Source: Streptomyces avermitilis MA-4680 = NBRC 14893 (GTDB lineage: Bacteria > Actinomycetota > Actinomycetes > Streptomycetales > Streptomycetaceae). From it: DNA of 64,000 nucleotides. Shown piece by piece: positions 47,134 to 54,764 of this stretch. Every line of letters begins with the position of its first letter. Position 1 is the stretch's first letter. The stretch spans positions 7,006,001-7,070,000 of the forward strand of contig NC_003155.5 of assembly GCF_000009765.2 (NCBI RefSeq), given 5' to 3'. Under the pieces are notes generated by a model. That model searched no databases. It was not told the DNA's origin and worked only from the letters and a program-made list of their open reading frames with translations. Both the position numbers and the translations under genes were made by a program.

Positions 47134-47468
47134 GCGGAGAGCCTTTCTTCGGGAACAAGGAGTCGCACGCTTGCCCACTCCACCCGGAGGAGGAGGAGGT
47201 GTACGTCGGCGCCGCGGCCCGTGAGGGCTCGTCGGCGCCTGGCGACTGCTCCAGAGAAACAGGTCGGAAACACGTCCGCAATGACCCCTTTTACTAGTGG
47301 TGGTCGCATCCGCGGCAAAGGTCACCTGTGTGACGAGGCTCTCAATCCCCAGGTCAGAGGCTGTTAGGACGCGTCCATGTCACCGAATCTCGCTACGACC
47401 GAGCTTCGTAGGGGACCTAGGTCCTGTGGGCTGGTTCACGTCTGGGGTCACGCACCGCGTGCGGGGGG
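47134..47468 (-). other. Long leader/promoter region of the muralytic gene
   Basis: About 335 bp without a gene. It holds repeats of CGTCGGCGCC around 47210-47240 capable of pairing. I looked for a ydaO-type riboswitch, common before such genes, and could not support one. Confidence 0.45.
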
Positions 47469-48434
47469 CTACGGGGTGCGATCGTCGGGTGTGACGGGGG
47501 CCGCACTTCGGCCCGGTTCGAATGTGACCGGGCTCTCGAAAGCCGCCCGCCGGGTGGCCCGGCGCAGCGCCTTGAGGAGGGTCGGGCCCAGGGCGAGGGT
47601 CAGCACGACGGTGACGACGGCCCGGCCCAGGTCCCAGCCGAGGGAGGTGGCCAGGCAGTACGCGAGGAAGCGGGCGAGGTTGCCGCCGAGGCCGTCGTGC
47701 GGATCGAACGCGACGGTCGAGGCCAGCGAGTCCATGAAGGGCCAGCCCGCGAGGTTCATGACGGTGCCGTACGCGAAGGCGGCGACGAACCCGTACGCCG
47801 CGAGCATGCCCACCTCGCCGCGCCCCCGCAGCCTCCCCCAAGCTCTCGGCTTCGCTCGAGCAGGGGGGACCCCCATCGGTCCCGGAAGCAGTCCGGCCCC
47901 CATGGCGAACCACCCCATGGACAGCATCTGGAACGGCATCCACGGCCCGACCCCGCCGGTCAGCAGCGCGGACGCGAACATCGTGATCGCGCCGAGCACG
48001 AATCCGAACCCCGGCCCGAGCACCCGTCCGCTCAGCACCATCAGGAAGAACATGGGCTCGATCCCCGCGGTGCCGGCGCCGATGGGCCGCAGGGCGGCGC
48101 CGGTCGCGGCGAGCACGCCCAGCATGGCGACGGCCTTGGGCCCGAGCCCCGACTCGGAGATCGTCGCCGTCACGACCCCGACCAGCAGCACGAGCAGCCC
48201 GGCGAACAACCAGGGAGCGTCCTGTGCGTGGGCGCTGAGCTGCGAACCCGGCCCGGCGACCAGGGGCCAGCCGAAACCGGCGACGCCCACCGCGCTGACC
48301 AGGGCGAGGGCGGCTATGGAGCGGGGGCCCAGGCGGATGGGCCGGGACTGGATCTGGGGCCGGGGCTGGGGCCGGGGCTGGGAATGCGCCTGAGAATGTG
48401 CCTGGGGGAGGGGCTCGGCGGGGTGCCGGTTCAT
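47469..48434 (-). CDS. ECF transporter S component (cobalamin type, predicted)
   Basis: Membrane protein of 321 aa, last gene of the cobalamin-riboswitch operon; its ATG overlaps the ATPase stop (ATGA). After a Gln/Pro-rich N-terminus from an 18-bp-like repeat come six hydrophobic segments (SIAALALVSAVGVAGFGWPL, PWLFAGLLVLLVGVVTATIS, FGFVLGAITMFASALLTGGV and others). Residues PMGVPPARAKPRAWGRLRG interrupt an otherwise normal stretch between GAGLLPG and RGEVGMLAAYG; they are encoded by a dispersed repeat. The length is increased but the frame is intact. Substrate inference comes from the riboswitch. Confidence 0.8.
   Translation of the reverse strand: MNRHPAEPLPQAHSQAHSQPRPQPRPQIQSRPIRLGPRSIAALALVSAVGVAGFGWPLVAGPGSQLSAHAQDAPWLFAGLLVLLVGVVTATISESGLGPKAVAMLGVLAATGAALRPIGAGTAGIEPMFFLMVLSGRVLGPGFGFVLGAITMFASALLTGGVGPWMPFQMLSMGWFAMGAGLLPGPMGVPPARAKPRAWGRLRGRGEVGMLAAYGFVAAFAYGTVMNLAGWPFMDSLASTVAFDPHDGLGGNLARFLAYCLATSLGWDLGRAVVTVVLTLALGPTLLKALRRATRRAAFESPVTFEPGRSAAPVTPDDRTP
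47833..47876 (-). repeat. Dispersed REP-like repeat, copy 2 (inside a CDS)
   Basis: The 44-bp sequence reads on the minus strand as CCCCTGCTCGAGCGAAGCC followed by GAGAGCTTGGGGGAG. It is the same element as 41691-41733 and is inserted within the S-component gene without breaking the frame. Confidence 0.7.
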
Positions 48435-50116
48435 GCGAGTGCCTCCCGGACCTGGGTGACGGTGAGCCAGTGCTGCGGGGCCAGGATCTTCGTCACCTGG
48501 GGGGCGAACGACGGTGACGCGACGACCACCTCGGCCGTCGGGCCGTCGGCGACGACCTCGCCGGCCGCGAGGATCACCACCCGGTGGGCGAGTTCCGCCG
48601 CCAGCTCCACGTCATGGGTGGCCAGGACGATGGCGTGCCCGTCGGCGGCGAGCGCGCGCAGCAGCGTGACCAGGCGGCCCTTCGCCGCGTAGTCGAGGCC
48701 GCGGGTCGGTTCGTCGAGCAGCAGCAGCGGGGGGCGGGCGGTGAGGACGACGGCCAGGGCGAGGGCCAGCCGCTGCCCTTCCGACAGATCCCGCGGGTGC
48801 GTGCCGTCGGCGACACCGGGCAGCAGTTCGGACACCAGTGCCCGGCAGGTGCCCGGCTCGGCGCCCGCGTCGCCGTCCGCCGCCACGCACTCGGCGGCGA
48901 CCGTGTCCGCGTACAGCAGATCCCGCGGCTCCTGCGGTACGAGGCCCACGCGGCGTACGAGGTCGCGCGGGGCCGTGCGGTGCGGTACCGCGCCGCCCAC
49001 CCGTACGGACCCGCCGGCCGGTGGGACGAGCCCGACGAGGGCCCCGAGCAGGGTGGACTTCCCGGCGCCGTTGCGGCCCATCAGGGCGATGATCTCGCCG
49101 GGGGAGGCGGTGAGGTCGACGCGGCGGAGGGCTTCGACCCGACCGCGACGGACCGCGAGGGCTTCGACGGCGGCCACGGGGAGGGCGGCCGACGGGACGG
49201 GAGCGCGCTTGCGGAGGAGGCGGGGGCGGCGGGGACGCGAGGGGGAAGGGGCGGGGGCCGCCGTTGCCGTTGCCGTTGCCGTCGGTGTGGGTGTCTCCGT
49301 TGCCGCCAGCCGCTCCCGCAGCGCGCCCGCGCGGCGCCGGGCGTCCCGCACCGTCAGGGGCAGCGGGGACCAGCCGGCCAGCCGGCCCAGGTCCACCACC
49401 GGCGGGTACACCGGGGAGGCCGCCATCACCTCGGGCGGGGTGCCGAGGGTCAGCGGGGCGCCCGGCGCCGGCAGCAGGGCCACCCGGTCCGCGTACTGCA
49501 CGACCCGTTCCAGCCGGTGCTCGGCCATCAGGACCGTCGTACCGAGATCGTGGACGAGGCGCTGGAGGACCGCGAGGACCTCCTCGGCCGCCGCCGGGTC
49601 CAGCGCGGACGTCGGCTCGTCGAGGACCAGGACCTTCGGGTGCGGGGTGAGGACCGAGCCGATCGCGACGCGCTGCTGCTGGCCGCCGGAGAGGGTGGAG
49701 ATCGGCCGGTCGCGCAGTTCGGCGAGCCCCAGCAGGTCCAGGGTCTCCTCGACCCGGCGCCGCATCACGTCCGGCGCGATCCCCAACGACTCCATGCCGT
49801 AGGCGAGTTCGTCCTCGACCGTGTCCGTCACGAAGTGGGACAGGGGATCCTGCCCCACCGTGCCCACCACGTCCGCGAGTTCGCGCGGCTTGTGCGTGCG
49901 CGTGTCCCGCCCGGCGACGGTCACCCGGCCGCGCAGGGTGCCGCCCGTGAAGTGCGGCACCAGACCGCTCACCGCGCCGAGCACCGTCGACTTGCCGACC
50001 CCGGACGGGCCGACCAGCAGCACCAGTTCACCCTCCGGGACCGTGAAGTCCACACCCCGGACGGTCGGTTCGGCCGCCCCGTCGTACGTCACCGAGACGT
50101 CCTCGAAGCGGATCAT
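48431..50116 (-). CDS. ECF transporter ATPase, fused EcfA-EcfA'
   Basis: The protein has 561 aa with two ABC domains. Domain 1 (1-235): Walker A VGPSGVGKSTVLG, Q-loop VGQDPLSHF, signature LSGGQQQRVAIGS, Walker B VLVLDEPTSALDP. Domain 2 (about 320-550): MGRNGAGKSTLLG, VPQEPRDLLY, signature DLSEGQRLALALA, LLLLDEPTRGLDY. A Thr/Ala/Pro linker (TPTATATATAAPAPSPSRPR) joins them. Most ECF systems have separate EcfA1 and EcfA2; fusion is common in actinobacteria. Start and stop overlap neighbours by 4 bp each. Confidence 0.92.
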   Translation of the reverse strand: MIRFEDVSVTYDGAAEPTVRGVDFTVPEGELVLLVGPSGVGKSTVLGAVSGLVPHFTGGTLRGRVTVAGRDTRTHKPRELADVVGTVGQDPLSHFVTDTVEDELAYGMESLGIAPDVMRRRVEETLDLLGLAELRDRPISTLSGGQQQRVAIGSVLTPHPKVLVLDEPTSALDPAAAEEVLAVLQRLVHDLGTTVLMAEHRLERVVQYADRVALLPAPGAPLTLGTPPEVMAASPVYPPVVDLGRLAGWSPLPLTVRDARRRAGALRERLAATETPTPTATATATAAPAPSPSRPRRPRLLRKRAPVPSAALPVAAVEALAVRRGRVEALRRVDLTASPGEIIALMGRNGAGKSTLLGALVGLVPPAGGSVRVGGAVPHRTAPRDLVRRVGLVPQEPRDLLYADTVAAECVAADGDAGAEPGTCRALVSELLPGVADGTHPRDLSEGQRLALALAVVLTARPPLLLLDEPTRGLDYAAKGRLVTLLRALAADGHAIVLATHDVELAAELAHRVVILAAGEVVADGPTAEVVVASPSFAPQVTKILAPQHWLTVTQVREALA

Positions 50117-51249
50117 GCGGACTCCTTCGGAGCGGGCGAGACGAAGGCGGGGAGCAGACCGAGCAGGATCGCCGCCGCGGGCAGGAGGGGGAGCGCCGGC
50201 GCCGTCAGGGGTACGACACCGGGGTGCAGGGCGGCCGGGTCGTACGCGGCGGAGACGATCAGCAGCGCCGCCACCGCGACCCCGCACCCCGCGACCAGCC
50301 ACGCCCGTACGCCCCACACGTCCGGCCGGTAGCGCGTGCGCAGGGAGCGGCGGCCGCCCAGCCACAGACCGCCGAGCGCCGCGGCGAGGCCGGCGCCCAG
50401 CACGGGCAGACCGTAGCCGCCGCCCTCCGCGGTCAGCAGTCCGTACGTGCCCGCGCAGACGCCGACCAGACCGCCCAGCGTCAGCGCGGCCGTCGTGCGG
50501 CGCACGGCGGGCGGGACCTCGGCACTGCGGCCGTAGCCGCGCGCGTCCATCGCCGCCGCGAGGGCGACCGAACGTTCCAACGCGCCCTCCAGGACCGGGA
50601 GTCCGACGTGCAGCAGACCGCGCAGCCCCCGGTCCGGGCGGCCGCGCAGCCGACGGGCCGCCCGCAGCCGCTGGGCGTCGGCGATCAGGTTCGGGGCGAA
50701 GGTCAGCGCGACGACCACGGCGACTCCGGCCTCGTACAGGGCGCCCGGGAGCGACTTGAGCAGGCGCGCCGGGTTCGCGAGGGTGTTGGCGGCGCCCACG
50801 CAGATGAGGAGCGTGGCCAGCTTCAGACCGTCGTACAGGGCGAAGACCAGCCCCTCCGCGGTGACCCGGCCGCCGACGCGGATGCCCTGGGCCCAGTGCG
50901 GGAGCGGGACTTCGGGGAGCACGACGACGGTGTGCGTGCCGGGGATGGGGGAGCCGAGGAAGACGGCGAAGCCGAGGCGGATGCCGAGGACGGCGAGCGC
51001 GAGTCTGACGAAGGCGTTGTAGGAGCGGGCCCAGGGGGCGCTGGTGCGCCGGGCCGCGACGACGTAGGCGGACACGGCGACGAGGAGGGCGAGCAGCAGG
51101 GGGTTGGTGGTGCGGGAGGCGGCGGTGCCCAGGCCGAGGGCCCAGAGCCACCAGGCCCCCGGGTGGAGGGCGTTGGTCCGGTTCGCCGTCGGCTGCGCCC
51201 ATCGGTCCCGCCGCGCGCGGCGGCGGTCCGCGGCGGTGGCGGCAGTCAT
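50113..51249 (-). CDS. ECF transporter T component (EcfT/CbiQ)
   Basis: Membrane protein of 378 aa. The two short Ala-Arg-Gly motifs of EcfT are visible: DAQRLRAARRLRGRPD and SVALAAAMDARGYGR. There are about seven hydrophobic segments. It couples the ATPases to the S component. ATG at 51249 has GGGGA upstream; a GTG 9 nt earlier is possible. The stop overlaps the ATPase start. Confidence 0.9.
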   Translation of the reverse strand: MTAATAADRRRARRDRWAQPTANRTNALHPGAWWLWALGLGTAASRTTNPLLLALLVAVSAYVVAARRTSAPWARSYNAFVRLALAVLGIRLGFAVFLGSPIPGTHTVVVLPEVPLPHWAQGIRVGGRVTAEGLVFALYDGLKLATLLICVGAANTLANPARLLKSLPGALYEAGVAVVVALTFAPNLIADAQRLRAARRLRGRPDRGLRGLLHVGLPVLEGALERSVALAAAMDARGYGRSAEVPPAVRRTTAALTLGGLVGVCAGTYGLLTAEGGGYGLPVLGAGLAAALGGLWLGGRRSLRTRYRPDVWGVRAWLVAGCGVAVAALLIVSAAYDPAALHPGVVPLTAPALPLLPAAAILLGLLPAFVSPAPKESA

Positions 51250-51264
51250 GGTCCCCACCTCGTC

Positions 51265-51939
51265 TCAGCCCCGCCGGCGCCGGGCCCGCCAGATGGCCGC
51301 GGCGCCCAGCAGCGCCACCGCCGCCACGCCCGCGAGCAGCCCCACCGACGGACCGGGCCGCGGCGCGTTCTTGTCGGACGTGGCCGTGGGCTCGTCGGAC
51401 GTGGCCGTCGGCTCCTTGGCCGTCGGCTCCTTGGGCGTCGTCACCTGCTCGCCGCAGCCCGTCCGCGGATAGCCCGCGATGGCGCACAGCAGCGCGTTCG
51501 TGTCGTAGCGCAGGGGCCGTGCCACCGCGGCCAGGGCGTCCGCCGTCGTCGCGTCGTCGGGTATGCGGGCGCAGGCCGTACGCGGCGCCGAAGGGGTCTC
51601 GCCCCGCGGGGCGTCAGCGCGCGTGCCGAAGTCGAGGACCAGCGCCACCCGCTTCCTGCCCTCCCGCGCGGGCGTCCTCGCGCAGATCACGGCGAAGCCC
51701 GCCGTCCCGCGCGGTTTCGCCGAGTCCTGCGAGTCGGCGCTGACCGAGAAGCGGAAGCCCTGGACGTCGCCGTCGGAGGGGCGTGCGGTGGACGGCCCCT
51801 GGGTCGCGTACGTCCAGCTGCCGCCGACGCGGTCCCAGAAGGACCAGTAGCGGTAGCCGGTGGCCCCCGCCCGGCCCGCGTCGCCGAGGACCAGCAGGAG
51901 CACGGCCAGGACCAGGGCGGACGTCCCGCGGAGGCTCAC
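51265..51939 (-). CDS. SCO2321-like exported membrane-anchored protein
   Basis: The protein has 224 aa. Signal LRGTSALVLAVLLLVLGDAG, then a compact extracellular domain beginning YRYWSFWDRVGGSWTYATQG, with FAVICARTPA and a later cysteine pair. A Thr/Glu/Pro/Asp linker with repeated EPTA/DEPTATSD and a C-terminal helix with RRRR hold it at the membrane. GTG overlaps the preceding stop (GTGA). It always accompanies the ECF genes in streptomycetes in my reading, so a substrate-binding accessory is likely. Confidence 0.78.
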   Translation of the reverse strand: MSLRGTSALVLAVLLLVLGDAGRAGATGYRYWSFWDRVGGSWTYATQGPSTARPSDGDVQGFRFSVSADSQDSAKPRGTAGFAVICARTPAREGRKRVALVLDFGTRADAPRGETPSAPRTACARIPDDATTADALAAVARPLRYDTNALLCAIAGYPRTGCGEQVTTPKEPTAKEPTATSDEPTATSDKNAPRPGPSVGLLAGVAAVALLGAAAIWRARRRRG

Positions 51940-53213
51940 AGCTGCTGCCTCTTGTTGCGGCGGGAGAGCAGGAACCCGATGCCGATGCCGGCGACGAGGC
52001 AGACGCCGACGAGCCACCAGACGTTGAACGCGCTCTTGTGGTCGACCTTCTTCGCGTCGGGCTCGGACGCGGCCGAGTCGCGGGACGGCGCCTGCGCCGC
52101 CGGACCCGTCGCGCCGAGCTTCTCGACGAGGTCCACCCCGCCGAAGTCGCGTGGCTGGGCGCCCGCCGCGCGCGCCGCGAAGATCAGCTGCGCGTACGCG
52201 GCCGGACCGGCCTTCGCCGCCCAGACACCGGAGTTCTTCTCCAGCCAGGCGAGCGGCCCGGCGGTGGCCGACGTCGACCCGGCGGCGGCCAGGGCGACGA
52301 CCGCGTCCGCGGTGTTGCCGTAGTCCGGCTGGGGCTTGGCGCCGGGCATCGCGGACTTCAGGTAGGGCGCCTTGGCCAGGGACGCGGCGAGATAGGAGGC
52401 GCCGTTGTGCGCCGCGTCCGCGGGCGTGAAGGAGTCACCGGAGGCGCACTCGGATCCCTTGGACTGCCCGGATGCCTTGGACTCCCCGGACCCCTTGGAC
52501 GCCTTGCCGGCCGCCTCGATGACGAAGCCCTTGCCCAGGCTGCCGACCACGCCGGCCGCCGTCGCGTCCGCGTTCGCCGCGAGGGCGCCCTTCTTGTCGG
52601 GCTGGAAGGCGAACGCGCCGCCGCCGGTCTTGTCGCACGGCACGGAGAGCGCGAGCAGGGCGTCGTAGGGCGACTTCCCGTTCTTCACCTGCTTCTTCGG
52701 CTCGTCGCCCGCGGCGGCCAGCGCGCCGATCACCACGGACGTCGAGTTCGCGTCGCTCGCGCCACCGGCCGTGTACCCCCAGCCGCCGTCCTTGTTCTGC
52801 ACGTCCTTCAGCCAGCGCACGGCCTGGCCGACCTCGGCGTCGTGTCCGCCCAGTGCCGCCAGCGCCTGCACCGCCGCCGCCGTGCTGTTGGTGTCGACCA
52901 TCGTCTTGGCGTCGCACTTCGCGCTCGCGTCCGCGCGGTACGGCGCGAAGGCGCCGCTCGCGCACTGCTGCCCGGTCAGCCAGTCCACCGCCTTGGCGGC
53001 CGGCCGCACCCCCACCGTGTGCTGGGCGAGCAGCGCGAGCGACTGGCGCCAGACACCGTCGTACGTCGGGTCCGTGGAGCCGTACAGGGCGGAGGGGAAA
53101 GCCCGCGACGGTGACGCGGACGGTGACGCGTCGTCGGCAAGGGCGACCGGGGCGGTGGCGCCGCCGATCACGGCGGTGAGGGCCAGTACCGCTGCGCTGC
53201 GGCGAACTATCAT
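51936..53213 (-). CDS. Exported prenyltransferase-like (alpha/alpha barrel) protein
   Basis: The protein has 425 aa. Signal VRRSAAVLALTAVIGGATAP, then repeats typical of the alpha6/alpha6 barrel (AAKAVDWLTGQQCASGAFAP, AVRWLKDVQNKDGGWGYTAG, ADAVVALAAAGSTSATAGPL), a Ser/Lys/Gly insert (KASKGSGESKASGQSKGSE), and a C-terminal anchor helix (WWLVGVCLVAGIGIGFLL). The barrel is the fold of the alpha domain of transcobalamin and intrinsic factor. It is the first gene after a cobalamin riboswitch and precedes an ECF importer. A surface B12-binding role is inferred. Confidence 0.82.
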   Translation of the reverse strand: MIVRRSAAVLALTAVIGGATAPVALADDASPSASPSRAFPSALYGSTDPTYDGVWRQSLALLAQHTVGVRPAAKAVDWLTGQQCASGAFAPYRADASAKCDAKTMVDTNSTAAAVQALAALGGHDAEVGQAVRWLKDVQNKDGGWGYTAGGASDANSTSVVIGALAAAGDEPKKQVKNGKSPYDALLALSVPCDKTGGGAFAFQPDKKGALAANADATAAGVVGSLGKGFVIEAAGKASKGSGESKASGQSKGSECASGDSFTPADAAHNGASYLAASLAKAPYLKSAMPGAKPQPDYGNTADAVVALAAAGSTSATAGPLAWLEKNSGVWAAKAGPAAYAQLIFAARAAGAQPRDFGGVDLVEKLGATGPAAQAPSRDSAASEPDAKKVDHKSAFNVWWLVGVCLVAGIGIGFLLSRRNKRQQL

Positions 53214-53334
53214 GATCGGCGGATGCCTCTCCCTGGGAGGGGCCGGGCGCGCGGGCGCACTGAGGCAACCGGGCGGCTCCGACCCCGTGAACCTCGACGG
53301 TGCCGGTCATCGGCGGGCTGCCGGTGACCTGAGC

Positions 53335-53450
53335 CGGTCACGTCCTGTGCGGGGCAGTCCGGCTCACCGCGCGAGCGGCATACGGTTGCGGGTCAGCGCC
53401 GGATTTGCACCGGCTTCCCCCCGTACGGGTGTGATGACGACGCGCTCACT
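53335..53450 (-). promoter_or_regulatory. Cobalamin riboswitch
   Basis: On the minus strand the leader reads GGGGGGAAGCCGGTGCAAAT, then CCGGCGCTGACCCGCAACCG and, further on, GAGCCGGACTGCCCCGC. This is the actinobacterial cobalamin (AdoCbl) riboswitch core with its B12-box variant. It starts about 120-240 nt upstream of the five-gene ECF operon, so B12 should repress the operon. The ends are approximate. Confidence 0.9.
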
Positions 53451-53530
53451 CTACCGGCCCGTACGAGCGGACCTGAGGGCCGCCTGTGAGTGGCCGTCCC
53501 GCGGATCACACCGCCACGTACGTCCCCGGA

Positions 53531-54556
53531 TCACACCGCCACGTACGTCACCGGGTCGCTCCCCGGTACCGCCTCCGCGCGCCCCAGTTTGACCAGGCGG
53601 CGTACATGGGCCTCGGCCTCCGAGACCGCGATGTTCCGTGAGCCGTGGGGGATGTGCTCCCAGGGCCGGTTCCACTCCATGCGCTCGGCGAGCTGCCAGG
53701 GCGTGAGCGGGGTGTCCAGGAGGGTGAGCAGTCCGGTCAGCCGCTCCTCGTGGTGCGTGAGCAATTCCCGTACGCGGGCGGGCGCGTCGGTGAAGGCGTG
53801 CTGGTGGGCCGGGAGCACCTCGGCGGGCCCGAGCCGGCCGACGCGCTCCAGGGAGTCGAGATAGTCGCCGAGGGGATCAGTGACCGTGGTGTCGTCCGGG
53901 TCCTCGTACAGGCCGATGTGCGGGGTGATCCGGGGGAGGAGATGGTCGCCGGAGAACAGGCGTCCGTGGCCGGGGAGTTGAGCGGGATGCTCCTCCTCCA
54001 GGTGGAGGCACACATGTCCGGGGGTGTGCCCCGGTGTCCAGATCGCGCGCAGTCGGCGGCCGGGGAGGCCGACGAGGTCGCCGGGGACGATCTCGCGGTC
54101 GGGGAGCGCGGGGGACAGGCCCGGCAGAGCGCGCGGACGGGCGGCGCGCAGGGGCGCCACGTGCGCCTCGGGGGCGCCGGCCGCCATGAGCTTGGCGGTC
54201 ATGTAGGAGAACCAGCGCTCGGGGCGGGCCTCGCGGGTGCGCCGCACCACCGCGGTGTCCGCCGCGTGCATCGCGATCCAGGCCCCGGACATTTCGCGCA
54301 CCCGGCCCGAGAGGCCGTGGTGGTCGGGGTGGTGATGGGTGATGACCACCCCGTGGATCTCGGCGGCCGAGGTGCCGCACGCCGTCAGGCCCTCGGTGAG
54401 GGTGTCCCAGGAGGCGGGGTCGTCCCAGCCCGTGTCGATCAGGACCGGTCCGCGGTCGGTGTCGACGACGTACACGAGCGTGTGGCCGAGGGGATTGTCC
54501 GGGATGGGGACCTTGATGGACCGTACGCCTCCGCCGTGGTCGGACACCTGCGCCAT
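53531..54556 (-). CDS. MBL-fold metallo-hydrolase
   Basis: The protein has 341 aa. Metal motif THHHPDHHG at about residue 75, then the second histidine in TPGHTPGHVCLHLEE and the Asp in LFSGDHLLPRIT. The C-terminal 90 residues look like a winged helix of the LACTB2/BLACT_WH type. GGGGAG precedes the ATG. A KstR-type site is 36 bp upstream, shared with the divergent aldehyde dehydrogenase. Probably a thioester or lactone hydrolase in the same pathway; inferred. Confidence 0.87.
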   Translation of the reverse strand: MAQVSDHGGGVRSIKVPIPDNPLGHTLVYVVDTDRGPVLIDTGWDDPASWDTLTEGLTACGTSAAEIHGVVITHHHPDHHGLSGRVREMSGAWIAMHAADTAVVRRTREARPERWFSYMTAKLMAAGAPEAHVAPLRAARPRALPGLSPALPDREIVPGDLVGLPGRRLRAIWTPGHTPGHVCLHLEEEHPAQLPGHGRLFSGDHLLPRITPHIGLYEDPDDTTVTDPLGDYLDSLERVGRLGPAEVLPAHQHAFTDAPARVRELLTHHEERLTGLLTLLDTPLTPWQLAERMEWNRPWEHIPHGSRNIAVSEAEAHVRRLVKLGRAEAVPGSDPVTYVAV

Positions 54557-54591
54557 GGGCTCCCCAATCGCCGCGTTCCGGTCACTATAAC

Positions 54592-54605
54592 TAGAACACG
54601 TTTCG
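54592..54605. promoter_or_regulatory. KstR-type operator
   Basis: TAGAACACGTTTCG fits TnnAACnnGTTnnA at 7 of 8 positions (last A is G). It lies between the divergent MBL hydrolase and aldehyde dehydrogenase. Confidence 0.6.
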
Positions 54606-54700
54606 ATGGGAGCCCGGGTCGACCGTTCCGTGCCCCGTCCGGTCCGCACCCTGTCCGGTCCGTGGACTCCGTCGGCCGGAACTGGTATCAGTCTTCCTAT

Positions 54701-54715
54701 CTGATGGGTCGTCAG
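54701..54715. promoter_or_regulatory. CTGAyGG palindrome, copy 2
   Basis: CTGATGGGTCGTCAG, 50 bp before the aldehyde dehydrogenase start. It matches the site upstream of the P450 when one of them is reversed, 13 of 15. Confidence 0.5.
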
Positions 54716-54764
54716 AGAAGCTCGTCGGAGAAGCGTCGGAGTGCGTCCCGGGAGGCAGTCGGCC

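Noticed and set aside
47134..47400. ydaO (c-di-AMP) riboswitch before the muralytic gene
   Set aside because: Such leaders are common before these genes, but the conserved core could not be found here.
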